A stretch of 64,000 bases of DNA from Bacteroidota bacterium (GCA_016722565.1 JADKIU010000007.1:558001-622000), one strand, 5' to 3'; numbered from the stretch's first letter, positions 16,142-25,076 are shown. Numbers and translations are program-made. Notes: generated by a model from the letters alone, not told the origin.

Positions 16142-17275
16142 TTAAAAACAAACGGATTTAAATGTTTCGATTACTTCTTTGATTTCTGCCTCTGTGGTGT
16201 ATTTCCCTAAACTAAAGCGAATAGAGGAATAGGAATCTTCATCACTCAAGCCCATCGCTTTTAAAACATGAGATGGTTCAGCAACTGCAGAATTACAGGC
16301 TGAGCCCATCGCAACCGCAATGGATGGAATTTGCTTTAGGATGGTTTCGGAGCGGATGCCACCAAAACAAATATTCGTAGTCGTGTACAACCGATTTTTT
16401 GTACTCCCATTGATAAAGGTATTCGGTCGTTCACATAACAATTGCTCCAGGCGTGTGCGCAATTTGGAGATCCGCACAGCATCATCCCACATTTCTTGTG
16501 CAGCAAGTTCGCAAGCTTTTCCTAAGCCAACAATTCCAGGTACATTTAATGTCCCTGAACGCAATCCACGTTCATGTCCTCCTCCATCAATTTGTGGAAA
16601 CAAAGTAACTCGCGGATCCTTTCTACGAACATACAAGGCTCCAACACCTTTCGGTCCGTAAAATTTATGTGCACTCACACACATTATATCTACATGCTCT
16701 TCCTGCACATCAATTGTAATTTTACCAACTGCTTGTGTGGCGTCACAAAATAAGAAACTTTGATTAGCATGCACGAGATCTGCAATTTCTTTGATTGGCT
16801 GAATCACTCCTGTTTCGTTATTTGCATACATAACAGCAACAAGAATGGTTTCCGGAGTTAAGGCCTCTTTTAATTCTTGCAAATCAATCATTCCCTCTCT
16901 GTCCACATTCAAATAGGTAACTAATGCTCCCCTTTTTTCAAGCGCTTTGCAGGTATCCAACACCGCTTTGTGTTCTGTTTTTACGGTAATGATGTGTTTG
17001 CCCTTCGATTGATAATTTTCCCAAACACCTTTAATGGCCAAATTAATTCCTTCGGTTGAACCGGATGTAAAAACAATTTCCTGATCCAAACAATTTAGGA
17101 GATTGGCCACCTGCTGACGAGCAACTTTAACAGCTTCCTCCGCAATCCAACCAAACGCATGGGTGCGACTGGCTGCATTGCCGAAATTTTGGTTAAAATA
17201 GGGCAACATCACATCCAACACCCGTTGGTCGACAGGTGTTGTGGCATTGTAATCTAAATAAATGGGGGTTTTCAC
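16142..17275 (-). CDS. Cysteine desulfurase, IscS/NifS type
   Basis: A PLP enzyme that moves sulfur from cysteine to an active-site cysteine for Fe-S or thiouridine synthesis. Signatures are IYLDYNATTPVD at the N-terminus, the PLP lysine in SAHKFYGPKG and the loop cysteine in GSACNSAVAEPSHV. GTG at 17275 gives the family-typical N-terminus VKTPIYLDYN. An upstream GTG at 17290 would place four extra codons over the -7 box TATTTTTG (17280-17287). The predicted transcription start coincides with the 17275 GTG, so a leaderless message is possible. It is divergent from sufS. Confidence 0.9.
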   Translation of the reverse strand: MKTPIYLDYNATTPVDQRVLDVMLPYFNQNFGNAASRTHAFGWIAEEAVKVARQQVANLLNCLDQEIVFTSGSTEGINLAIKGVWENYQSKGKHIITVKTEHKAVLDTCKALEKRGALVTYLNVDREGMIDLQELKEALTPETILVAVMYANNETGVIQPIKEIADLVHANQSFLFCDATQAVGKITIDVQEEHVDIMCVSAHKFYGPKGVGALYVRRKDPRVTLFPQIDGGGHERGLRSGTLNVPGIVGLGKACELAAQEMWDDAVRISKLRTRLEQLLCERPNTFINGSTKNRLYTTTNICFGGIRSETILKQIPSIAVAMGSACNSAVAEPSHVLKAMGLSDEDSYSSIRFSLGKYTTEAEIKEVIETFKSVCF

Positions 17276-17300
17276 ATGACAAAAATACACAATTGAACAA

Positions 17301-17340
17301 CCTCATCCTAAATCCTTCTCCTTGAAAAAGGAGAAGGACT
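17301..17340. repeat. REP-like palindromic repeat, divergent copy
   Basis: CCTCATCCTAAATCC precedes the stem TCCTTCTCCTT (17313-17323)/AAGGAGAAGGA (17328-17338). It is a variant of the element at 9226 and lies in the divergent intergenic region between the two cysteine desulfurase genes. Confidence 0.6.
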
Positions 17341-17486
17341 TTAACCGCTGCTAAAAAGGGACTTAGGTTTAATTTTAAAGGCAACTCACCTCAAAAAAGA
17401 TTCCCATTCTAACTAGAATCACACGATAATAACTCCTTTAAAATACATTATTTTAGGGCAAAAGGCTCGCTATTTAGAATTATTCT

Positions 17487-17494
17487 TAACTTTG
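17487..17494 (+). promoter_or_regulatory. sufS -7 promoter box
   Basis: TAACTTTG, a perfect TAnnTTTG match ending 11 bp before the sufS ATG, so the predicted leader is only about 5-7 nt. Confidence 0.55.
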
Positions 17495-17505
17495 CAATCG
17501 TAAAA

Positions 17506-18753
17506 ATGACTGTGCTAAAAGTCCAATCCAAATTGAATATTGACATCCATAAAATACGGGCAGATTTTCCGATACTTTCTCGCAAAGTAAATGGAAAACC
17601 GCTTATTTATTTCGACAATGGCGCTACGGCTCAAAAACCAAAATCGGTGATTGATGCAATTGATACGTATTATAAAAATCAAAATGCAAATATTCACCGT
17701 GGTGTTCATACGTTAAGTCAGGAAATTACTGTTGCTTATGAAAATGCTCGTTCTACCGTTCAAAAACATTTGAATGCAAAACATGCACATGAAATCATTT
17801 TCACCAGAGGCACAACCGATTCTATCAATTTAGTAGCAAGCTCATTCGGAAAAAAATTCATTTCCAAAGGAGATGAAATTTTAATATCTGCAATGGAGCA
17901 TCACTCCAACATCCTTCCATGGCAGCAAGTATGCGAAGAAAAAGGTGCCATCCTTAAAGTGATTCCGATTAATGAAAATGGAGAATTAATCATTTCCGAA
18001 TACAAGCGTTTATTAACAGACAAAACAAAGATTGTTGCTGTAACACATATCTCCAATACACTTGGAACCATTAATCCAATTGAAGAAATCATTGCATTGG
18101 CACATGTAAAAAACATTCCCGTATTGGTGGATGGTGCGCAAGCGGTTCCGCATACGGGTGTAGATGTTCAATTGTTGAGTGCAGATTTTTATGTGTTTAG
18201 CGGACATAAACTTTTCGGTCCGACCGGAGTTGGAATTCTTTACGGAAAAGAAAAATGGTTAAATGAATTACCACCATATCAAGTTGGAGGTGGCACCATT
18301 AAAACCGTTACGTTTGAAAAAACAGAGTATGCCGGTTTGCCTTTAAAGTTTGAAGCAGGAACGCCTCATATCGAAGGTGGAATTGGACTTGCTGCGGCAA
18401 TTGATTATGTAAATGAAATTGGATTAGAAAATATTGCTGCTTACGAGCACGAATTATTAGTGTACGCCACCGAAGCACTTTTAAAAATTGAAGGCGTAAA
18501 AATTATTGGTACAGCAAAAGAAAAAGCAAGTGTGATTTCATTTGTTGTGGATGGTTTGCATCCATTTGATGTGGGAACCATTCTGGATCAATTAGGCATT
18601 GCTGTTCGCACCGGACATCATTGTACACAACCGTTAATGCAATTTTACAAGGTACCCGGAACATTAAGAGCATCGTTTGCTTTCTATAATACCAAAGAAG
18701 AGATTGATGTGTTTATTGAAGGATTAAAGAAAGCGATTAATATGCTGAAGTAA
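17506..18753 (+). CDS. sufS: Cysteine desulfurase SufS
   Basis: A class II (SufS/CsdA-type) PLP desulfurase that supplies persulfide sulfur for Fe-S cluster assembly and passes it to SufE. The 415-aa protein opens with IRADFPILSRKVNGKPLIYFDN. It has the PLP lysine in FSGHKLFGPTGVG and the catalytic cysteine in RTGHHCTQPLMQ. sufE, a sufT-like gene and a DUF2480 gene follow, interrupted by an inserted S23-type gene. sufBCD is not in the window. Confidence 0.95.
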   Translation: MTVLKVQSKLNIDIHKIRADFPILSRKVNGKPLIYFDNGATAQKPKSVIDAIDTYYKNQNANIHRGVHTLSQEITVAYENARSTVQKHLNAKHAHEIIFTRGTTDSINLVASSFGKKFISKGDEILISAMEHHSNILPWQQVCEEKGAILKVIPINENGELIISEYKRLLTDKTKIVAVTHISNTLGTINPIEEIIALAHVKNIPVLVDGAQAVPHTGVDVQLLSADFYVFSGHKLFGPTGVGILYGKEKWLNELPPYQVGGGTIKTVTFEKTEYAGLPLKFEAGTPHIEGGIGLAAAIDYVNEIGLENIAAYEHELLVYATEALLKIEGVKIIGTAKEKASVISFVVDGLHPFDVGTILDQLGIAVRTGHHCTQPLMQFYKVPGTLRASFAFYNTKEEIDVFIEGLKKAINMLK

Positions 18754-18767
18754 TGGGAAAGTCCAAC

Positions 18768-19248
18768 GTTTAAATGTCCAAAGTTGGAATGTTATAAACG
18801 AAAGAAGAATAGTAAAAGAAGTTGAACAGTTAAAAAGTATTATGGCAAAAATCAATAGCTTCGAAGATATTCAAGCTTGGCAAAAAGCACGTGAATTAAA
18901 TAAGGAGATATACAAAGTTTCAAATGGTGGAGCATTTAGTAAAGATTATGGATTGAGAGACCAAATCAGAAGAGCTAGTGTTTCTATTGTTTCTAATATT
19001 GCAGAAGGGTTTGAAAGAAATGGCAGTAAAGAATTTAGACAGTTTTTATCAATTTCAAAAGGTTCGGCTGGAGAGGTAAGAGCACAATTGTATGTTGCTT
19101 ATGATTTAGATTATATCACTAAAGAAGAATTTGAAAAATTAAATTCACTCGTGTTTGATACTAGTAGAATGATTAGTGGGTTTATAAATTATTTAAGAGA
19201 CTCAGAATTAAAAGGTGCTAAGTTTAACTAAACTTTGGACATTTTAAC
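18768..19248. mobile_element. Inverted-repeat element carrying an S23-type gene
   Basis: GTTTAAATGTCCAAAGTT (18768-18785) and AACTTTGGACATTTTAAC (19231-19248) are inverted repeats identical at 17 of 18 positions. They enclose the four-helix-bundle gene. Outside them lie more AAAGTCC/GGACT words. The unit separates sufS from sufE. It is called mobile-like from its structure; no target-site duplication was established. Confidence 0.6.
18842..19231 (+). CDS. Four-helix-bundle protein (S23/rRNA intervening-sequence family)
   Basis: A 129-aa protein. The family hallmarks are clear: FEDIQAWQKARELNKEIY at the N-terminus, then LRDQIRRASVSIVSNIAEGFERNGSKEF and LSISKGSAGEVRAQL. Members were first found as ORFs within 23S rRNA intervening sequences. 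Relatives include the Avd accessory proteins of diversity-generating retroelements. The molecular function is unknown. There is no rRNA here: the gene sits between sufS and sufE and is flanked by inverted repeats, so it looks like cargo of a small mobile element. Confidence 0.92.
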   Translation: MAKINSFEDIQAWQKARELNKEIYKVSNGGAFSKDYGLRDQIRRASVSIVSNIAEGFERNGSKEFRQFLSISKGSAGEVRAQLYVAYDLDYITKEEFEKLNSLVFDTSRMISGFINYLRDSELKGAKFN

Positions 19249-19266
19249 TTTTAACTTTGGACTGTT

Positions 19267-19689
19267 ATGACGATAGAAGAAATAGAAAACGAAATTATTG
19301 AAGAGTTTGAGATGTTCGAAGATTGGATGCAACGTTACGAGCATTTAATTGACTTAGGAAAATCGATGCCGATGATTGAGGAGAAGTATAAAACGGAGGA
19401 CAAGCTCATCAAAGGTTGTCAAAGTCAAGTGTGGATGCATTCTGAACTAAAAGACGGCAAAGTTGTTTATACTGCAGACAGCGATGCGATCATCACCAAA
19501 GGAATGGTTGCTTTGATGATACGGGTGTTATCCAATCATACACCTCAAGAAATTATCGATGCCAAATTGGATTTTATAGAAAAAATAGGATTAACAAAAC
19601 ATCTTTCGCCCACCAGAAGCAATGGTTTGTTAAGCATGATTAAACAAATGAAGCTGGATGCTTTGGCTTATAAGAATAAGCTAGTTTAA
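19267..19689 (+). CDS. sufE: SufE family sulfur acceptor
   Basis: A 140-aa partner that accepts persulfide from SufS and delivers it to the SufBCD scaffold. The acceptor cysteine is C51 in LIKGCQSQVW, the family signature. The length equals E. coli SufE. It is separated from sufS by the S23 element, yet keeps the same orientation and probably the same function. Confidence 0.93.
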   Translation: MTIEEIENEIIEEFEMFEDWMQRYEHLIDLGKSMPMIEEKYKTEDKLIKGCQSQVWMHSELKDGKVVYTADSDAIITKGMVALMIRVLSNHTPQEIIDAKLDFIEKIGLTKHLSPTRSNGLLSMIKQMKLDALAYKNKLV

Positions 19690-19698
19690 AGTTAGAAC

Positions 19699-19779
19699 GT
19701 TCAAAGTTCAAAGTTTGCTAATCGCAGAAAATGAATTTTGATCCTACAACTTTGGACTTTTAAACTTTAAACCTTGAAC
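19699..19779. repeat. Short inverted-repeat (MITE-like) element
   Basis: GTTCAAAGTTCAAAGTTT (19699-19716) and AAACTTTAAACCTTGAAC (19762-19779) are inverted at 16 of 18 positions. The 81-bp unit fills the sufE-sufT gap and also contains ACTTTGGACTTT, the word found in the S23 element ends. A single-ended relative is at 25077-25108. Confidence 0.65.
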
Positions 19780-19785
19780 TGAAAA

Positions 19786-20115
19786 ATGCCTGCAATTATA
19801 AATACATACAACACCGAACTAACGCAACGCGTAATCGACACGATTAAAACGTGCTACGATCCGGAAATCCCTGTTGATGTTTGGGAACTAGGTTTGATTT
19901 ATGAAATCAACATCGATCAGGAAAATAATTTAGTTGTGAAAATGACATTGACCTCACCGAGTTGTCCGGTTGCTGAAACCTTACCTCCTGAAATAGAAGA
20001 TAAACTAAGAGATGTAGAAGGAATCCGTTCTGCTAAAATTGAATTAACATTTGAACCGCCCTGGGAAAAAGAAATGATGAGTGAAGTTGCACAATTGGAG
20101 TTGGGTTTTATGTAA
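19786..20115 (+). CDS. MIP18/DUF59 family Fe-S assembly protein (SufT-like)
   Basis: A 109-aa DUF59 protein, a family involved in Fe-S cluster maturation. The conserved patterns CYDPEIPVDVWELGLIYEI and LTSPSCPVAETLPPEI contain the characteristic DPE and the reactive cysteine. It is encoded within a suf cluster, which fits the SufT role. PaaD-like phenylacetate function is unlikely, as no paa genes are present. Confidence 0.9.
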   Translation: MPAIINTYNTELTQRVIDTIKTCYDPEIPVDVWELGLIYEINIDQENNLVVKMTLTSPSCPVAETLPPEIEDKLRDVEGIRSAKIELTFEPPWEKEMMSEVAQLELGFM

Positions 20116-20157
20116 TATACTTTGACTTAGGGAAAGTCGACTACTTGAAAAGAAATA

Positions 20158-20670
20158 ATGAGTGAAGAAATTATAAATAAAGTTTCGCAAAGCGAACTCG
20201 TAACCATCGACCTGGAGGCGTTTTATCCTGAGGGCGAGCGGGTTTTGTTTGACATCAAAGATCATTTGTTTCAAGGATTGATTTTGCGTGAAAAAGACTT
20301 TCGGGAATTTATTAAAAACGAAGACTGGACTAAATACAAAGACAAATATGTTGCATTGATTTGTTCGGCAGATGCAATTGTTCCTACCTGGGCATATATG
20401 TTGTTGGCAACACAATTAGAACCGGTTGCGAAAAAAGTTGTCTTTGGTGATTTAGAAACCTTGGAAACAATTCTATACTCTGAAATTTTAAGCCAATTAA
20501 ACATTGATCAATACAAAGATGCGCGTATTGTTATAAAAGGCTGTGGAGATTTACCTGTCCCGAAAGCAGCTTATGTTCAAATCACCAGCATGCTTCGTCC
20601 CGTTGCAAAAAGTATTATGTATGGCGAACCTTGCTCTACGGTGCCGTTGTATAAGAAAGCGAAGGAGTAA
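20158..20670 (+). CDS. DUF2480 family protein
   Basis: A 170-aa cytoplasmic protein found in Bacteroidota next to suf genes. The recognisable segments are IDLEAFYPEGERVLFDIKDHLFQGLILREKDFREF (~20-54) and ICSADAIVPTWAYMLLATQL (~65-84). The function is unknown; its recurring place in suf operons suggests a role in Fe-S metabolism (inference). The stop codon directly abuts the inverted repeat starting at 20671. Confidence 0.88.
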   Translation: MSEEIINKVSQSELVTIDLEAFYPEGERVLFDIKDHLFQGLILREKDFREFIKNEDWTKYKDKYVALICSADAIVPTWAYMLLATQLEPVAKKVVFGDLETLETILYSEILSQLNIDQYKDARIVIKGCGDLPVPKAAYVQITSMLRPVAKSIMYGEPCSTVPLYKKAKE

Positions 20671-21313
20671 GCCACAGATTCACTGATTAAATTTTAAAAA
20701 TAAAATTATCTCAGATTTTAATATTACTTAAGGTCTAAATTAAAGTCATTCCGTGAGGGAATTTCATCCAACACTTTCTGTAGTGTTTCTCTTGATGTCA
20801 AAAGAATTATTGCTGTTTCGATTGCAATAAGAGTTTTGTTATATTCTTCCATTCCACTCTTCGTGTCGAGATGCTCTTTATAGTCTGGATCCAAATGAGC
20901 ATAAAACTTGTCTCGCACAGTTGTCATTTTTTTTATTTCAGCAGAGAGGTCTTCAAACATTTTTAAGCACTCTTGAATTTCTTTTTGTAAATCTGGTCTT
21001 TGGATTTTTAAAAGATTCAACAGAATGAAAATATTATCTTTATTATTGGTGGTGTTCTTTACTATTTTATATAATTCGATATGACAATCCTTAAAAGCAA
21101 GATATCGCAAATGGTAAAGCAGTTTATTGTTGTCTGCTATCTTTCTAACAGAAGTTTCGTAATCAAATCTGCCAGTATAAAAGTCGAAATCACCAGATGA
21201 AACCAAATAACACCAAGACTCCCAACTTCTTCTTGTATTTGAATAGTTTTTTAAAAGTCGCTCAATCTTTTCTTTCATTAACTAACCAAAATAAAAATCT
21301 GTGAATCTGTGGC
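20671..21313. mobile_element. Inverted-repeat element with HEPN-like cargo gene
   Basis: The left end GCCACAGATTCACTGATT (20671-20688) and right end AATCTGTGAATCTGTGGC (21296-21313) are inverted repeats identical at 17 of 18 positions. The 643-bp unit begins on the base after the DUF2480 stop and ends one base before the cphA stop triplet. A 121-bp version without a gene is at 42030-42150. Confidence 0.65.
20724..21278 (-). CDS. HEPN/AbiU2-like protein
   Basis: A 184-aa all-helical protein. Near residues 118-131 it has TTVRDKFYAHLDPDYKEHLD. The R-x5-H pattern (R...H in RDKFYAH) is that expected of HEPN domains, and the context resembles AbiU2-type HEPN proteins. HEPN proteins are often RNases in toxin-antitoxin or phage-defence systems, but no partner antitoxin or nucleotidyltransferase gene is adjacent. 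It lies inside an inverted-repeat element, so it is likely accessory cargo. The family call is by motif only. Confidence 0.55.
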   Translation of the reverse strand: MKEKIERLLKNYSNTRRSWESWCYLVSSGDFDFYTGRFDYETSVRKIADNNKLLYHLRYLAFKDCHIELYKIVKNTTNNKDNIFILLNLLKIQRPDLQKEIQECLKMFEDLSAEIKKMTTVRDKFYAHLDPDYKEHLDTKSGMEEYNKTLIAIETAIILLTSRETLQKVLDEIPSRNDFNLDLK

Positions 21314-21314
21314 A

Positions 21315-23936
21315 TTACGCCTCCTCCTCTACTTCTTTATCCAAATGTTGTTGCACCACTTCAATCGCATTGGTAATTACATCACTTAAAGCAGTAATGA
21401 ATGTTCCTTCTTTTGCAATGTTAATAGCGTGTTTGATGGCATCGGTTTCTTTCGGAATAATTTCGTAAGTCACCGCTTTATCAACCGATTTGATTCCATC
21501 AATAATTAAATTAATGATTTCCTCTTCTGTTCTTCCACGCAAATGTTTTTCTTGTCGGATGATGATGTGATCAAACATTCGTGCAGCAATTATTGCGCAA
21601 TCCTTAATATCGGCATCTCTTCTATCGCCCACTCCTGCTATAATTCCAACTTTATGTGCCGATTTGATACTTTGTAAAAAATCTTCCACCCCTAAATATC
21701 CGGATGGATTGTGCGCAAAATCAATCATCACTTTAAATTTCTTAAAGTCGAAGATGTTCATTCGTCCCGGAGTTTGTGCGGCACTCGGAATAAATGTCGC
21801 CAACGATGTTTTAATGTCTTCCGTTTTGAATCCCCACAAATAATTCGCTAAAGTAGCAGCAAGCACATTCGCTATCATGAATTTTGCTTTTCCGTTTAAG
21901 GTCAATGGAACATGTGTTGCTTTTTCCACACGCATTTTCCAATCGCCTTTCTTGATGGTGATGTATCCGTTTTCGTAGATGGCTGCAATACCGCCTGTGC
22001 GACAATGATTCACAATCACATCGCAATGTTCGTTCATACTGAAGTACGCCACTTTGCAATCTAAATTTTTTGCAATCTCTACACAATTTACGTCTTCCGC
22101 ATTTAACACCGCCCAACCATCTTTCTTCACACTGTTAACAACAACCGCTTTCACACGCGATAAATCTTTCAAATCGTGAATATCACTTATTCCTAAATGA
22201 TCTTCTTGAATGTTCGTAATGATTCCAATGTCGCATCTGCTAAAGCCCAAACCGGAGCGGAGAATTCCACCACGTGCTGTTTCCAGAACTGCAAATTCAA
22301 CGGTGGGATCTTTCAAGATAAATTCGGTACTCAACGGACCAGTGGTATCTCCTTTTTCCAACATGTGATTTTGCACATAAATTCCATCGGAAGTGGTGAA
22401 GCCTACCTTGTAGCCATTATTTTTTACGATGTGTGCGATCAAACGAGTAGTCGTTGTTTTTCCATTGGTACCAGTCACTGCAATAATTGGAATGCGTGAA
22501 GGTTTTCCTAACGGATACAACATATCGATTACCGGAGCAGCTACATTACGTGGCAATCCTTCGGATGGTGCCAAGTGCATTCTAAATCCAGGAGCAGCAT
22601 TCACTTCTAAAATAACACCACCATTTTCTTTGAGTGATTGTGTTAGATTTTTTGCCATGATATCAATTCCGCAAACATCTAATCCGATGACACGTGAAAT
22701 ACGTTCTGCTAAAAATATATTCTCAGGATGCACCATGTCGGTTACATCAATGGATGTTCCACCCGTACTTAAATTCGCGGTTGATTTTAAATACACCACT
22801 TCTTTTGCAGGAGGAATACTTTCTAGTGTATAATTTTTCTTTTCCAACAAATCCATGGTATCTCTGTCGACTGCAATCTCCGTCAACACATTTTCATGTC
22901 CATATCCTCTGCGCGGATCTTTGTTTGTTTCATCAATCAACTGCTGAATGGTTTGTTTTCCATCACCAATCACATTGGCCGGAACGCGTTGCGCGGCAGC
23001 CACCAATTTATTGTCGATGACCAACATTCGAAAATCGAAGCCGGTTACAAAGCGTTCAACAATTACTTTTCTGGAATATTTTTGTGCGAACAACATTCCG
23101 GCAACAGCGTCTTCCCATTTATTTACATTGATAGAAACCCCTTTACCATGATTACCATCCAACGGTTTTAATACAATCGGATAACCGATGCGCTTGATAG
23201 TTGCTTCCAAATCTTCCTCATCCACACAAATATCTCCTTTGGCAACCGGAATGGAAGCCGCATCCAACATTTGTTTGGTTTGCTCTTTATTACAAGCAAT
23301 GTCAACAGCAATGCTGCTGGTTTTACAGGTGATTGTTGCTTGAAAACGCATTTGGTTAACGCCATATCCCAGCTGAACAAGAGAATTTGTTCCCAAGCGA
23401 ATCCAAGGAATATCGCGTGCAACAGCCTCATCCACAATACTTCCGGTGCTTGGCCCAAGACGAACATCTTCACGGATTTCACGCATCTTTTTTAAGTCGG
23501 CTTGTAAATCGTAAGGTTTATTATCTACCAAAGCCTGGGCGATGTTTACTGCAGATTCAGCAGCAAAAATTCCTACTTTTTCTTCAACATAACTAAAAAC
23601 AACATTGTAAACTCCGGGAGTTTTGGTCTCGCGCGTTCTTCCATAACCTGTTTCCATTCCAGCCAACGATTGAGTCTCCAATGCAATGTGTTCAATTACA
23701 TGTCCCATCCAAGTTCCACGTTCGATGCGTTGAAAGAATCCTCCTCTAACTTCTTCGGAACAGCGGTGTTCGATCATCGTTGGAAACATGGCTTCTAATC
23801 GTTCACGAAATCCAGGAATTTTGTTTGTTGGAAGCTGTTCTAAATCTTCCAAATCCAATCGCATTTGTATCAATTTCTTTCTGCTGACACTCCAAATATT
23901 CGGTCCGCGCAATGCTTGTACATTAAGTATTTTCAT
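21315..23936 (-). CDS. cphA: Cyanophycin synthetase
   Basis: Polymerises aspartate and arginine into cyanophycin, a nitrogen-storage polymer, using ATP. The 873 aa match the length of characterised CphA1 enzymes. Order: N-terminal domain (1-~160), ATP-grasp domain (~200-470, with KPLDGNHGKGVSI and EVNAAPGFRMHL), Mur-ligase-like domain (~480-870, with P-loop GTNGKTTTTRLIAH). The cyanophycinase gene is divergent from it and is followed by an isoaspartyl peptidase gene, so synthesis and breakdown are encoded together. Confidence 0.95.
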   Translation of the reverse strand: MKILNVQALRGPNIWSVSRKKLIQMRLDLEDLEQLPTNKIPGFRERLEAMFPTMIEHRCSEEVRGGFFQRIERGTWMGHVIEHIALETQSLAGMETGYGRTRETKTPGVYNVVFSYVEEKVGIFAAESAVNIAQALVDNKPYDLQADLKKMREIREDVRLGPSTGSIVDEAVARDIPWIRLGTNSLVQLGYGVNQMRFQATITCKTSSIAVDIACNKEQTKQMLDAASIPVAKGDICVDEEDLEATIKRIGYPIVLKPLDGNHGKGVSINVNKWEDAVAGMLFAQKYSRKVIVERFVTGFDFRMLVIDNKLVAAAQRVPANVIGDGKQTIQQLIDETNKDPRRGYGHENVLTEIAVDRDTMDLLEKKNYTLESIPPAKEVVYLKSTANLSTGGTSIDVTDMVHPENIFLAERISRVIGLDVCGIDIMAKNLTQSLKENGGVILEVNAAPGFRMHLAPSEGLPRNVAAPVIDMLYPLGKPSRIPIIAVTGTNGKTTTTRLIAHIVKNNGYKVGFTTSDGIYVQNHMLEKGDTTGPLSTEFILKDPTVEFAVLETARGGILRSGLGFSRCDIGIITNIQEDHLGISDIHDLKDLSRVKAVVVNSVKKDGWAVLNAEDVNCVEIAKNLDCKVAYFSMNEHCDVIVNHCRTGGIAAIYENGYITIKKGDWKMRVEKATHVPLTLNGKAKFMIANVLAATLANYLWGFKTEDIKTSLATFIPSAAQTPGRMNIFDFKKFKVMIDFAHNPSGYLGVEDFLQSIKSAHKVGIIAGVGDRRDADIKDCAIIAARMFDHIIIRQEKHLRGRTEEEIINLIIDGIKSVDKAVTYEIIPKETDAIKHAINIAKEGTFITALSDVITNAIEVVQQHLDKEVEEEA

Positions 23937-24043
23937 AAGTAACTATTTGTTTTTCTGTTTTGAGTAGCTTGAATGGCCTTATAGGGCACAAATCGATGTA
24001 AGATAAAAGGAAATTTTATGAAATCAAAGAAAATTCGTTTTTT

Positions 24044-24083
24044 AACCTCACCCCAACCCTCTTCTTGTTCAAGCAGAGGGGGT
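24044..24083. repeat. REP-like palindromic repeat, divergent copy
   Basis: AACCTCACCCCAACCCTCT..loop..AGAGGGGG, with stem arms CCCTCT (24057-24062) and AGAGGG (24075-24080), lies between the divergent cphA and cphB genes. It is related to the element at 9226. Confidence 0.6.
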
Positions 24084-24198
24084 CAACAGAATAATACACA
24101 ATAACCTTTTAATAACTAAAGGAATATTTCGAAAAATATATTGGTTTTAAAGTTATTTTTATACTGATAAAATAAGCATGTAATTTAAAAACAGATCG

Positions 24199-25071
24199 AT
24201 GAATCCTAAAGGCAAACTAATCGTAATTGGGGGGGCTGTAGACAAAGGAAGTTTTACAGAAAAGAATTTCGACAAACAAGTTGAAAAAAATCTGAATTTT
24301 TTCGAAACCGGTATTTTAAAGCGTTTGCTTGTTGAATCCAGATTAAAAGAAAATTCTCAAATTGAGATCATTACAACGGCATCAAAAATTCCAAAAGAAG
24401 TTGGTCCGGAATACGCAAAAGCACTAGAATATTTAGGTGCAAAAAATGTAAATGTGCTGCACATTGAAACCCGCGATGAAGCGTTAAAAGAGGAGAACGC
24501 GAGTAGAATAGAAAAAGCAGATGTTGTTTTGTTTACCGGTGGTGATCAATTACGCTTAACGTCTATTTTAGGTGGAACGCCCATTCATGATTTGATTTTA
24601 CATAAATATGTTAACGAAGATTTTATTTATGCAGGCACCTCCGCTGGCGCTGCTGCCGCTTCAAACAGCATGATTTATCAAGGCTCGAGCAGTGAAGCAT
24701 TGTTAAAAGGTGAAGTAAAAATTACAAGCGGATTGGGATTAATTGATCATGTAATTATTGATACACACTTTGTACATAGAGGCAGAATCGGTCGTTTGTT
24801 TCAAGCTGTAGTTGGGAATCCACGTACCTTGGGAATTGGATTAGGTGAAGATACCGGACTATTAATTACAAATGGACATTCGTTAGAAGCCATTGGCTCC
24901 GGACTAATTATCCTGGTAGATGGACGTCATATTAAAGATACCAATCTGACACAAGTAGAAATGGGAACCCCAATTTCTATCAAGAATATGGTGGTACATG
25001 TAATGAGTAAATACGATCATTACGATTTGGCAAAACATGAAATGACGATACATATTGGGCAACACGCTTAA
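24199..25071 (+). CDS. cphB: Cyanophycinase
   Basis: A serine exopeptidase (S51 family) that releases beta-Asp-Arg dipeptides from cyanophycin. The 290-aa protein carries the nucleophile Ser148 in YAGTSAGAAA, the GGDQLRL segment and the downstream IDTHFVHRGRIGRL, all typical of the family. There is no signal peptide, so it acts in the cytoplasm. A run of seven G residues lies at codons 11-13. The isoaspartyl peptidase gene follows after 52 bp that contain a repeat. Confidence 0.94.
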   Translation: MNPKGKLIVIGGAVDKGSFTEKNFDKQVEKNLNFFETGILKRLLVESRLKENSQIEIITTASKIPKEVGPEYAKALEYLGAKNVNVLHIETRDEALKEENASRIEKADVVLFTGGDQLRLTSILGGTPIHDLILHKYVNEDFIYAGTSAGAAAASNSMIYQGSSSEALLKGEVKITSGLGLIDHVIIDTHFVHRGRIGRLFQAVVGNPRTLGIGLGEDTGLLITNGHSLEAIGSGLIILVDGRHIKDTNLTQVEMGTPISIKNMVVHVMSKYDHYDLAKHEMTIHIGQHA

Positions 25072-25076
25072 GGCAC

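Noticed and set aside
20724..21278. Toxin-antitoxin pair
   Set aside because: Only the HEPN-like protein is present; no nucleotidyltransferase or other antitoxin gene is adjacent.
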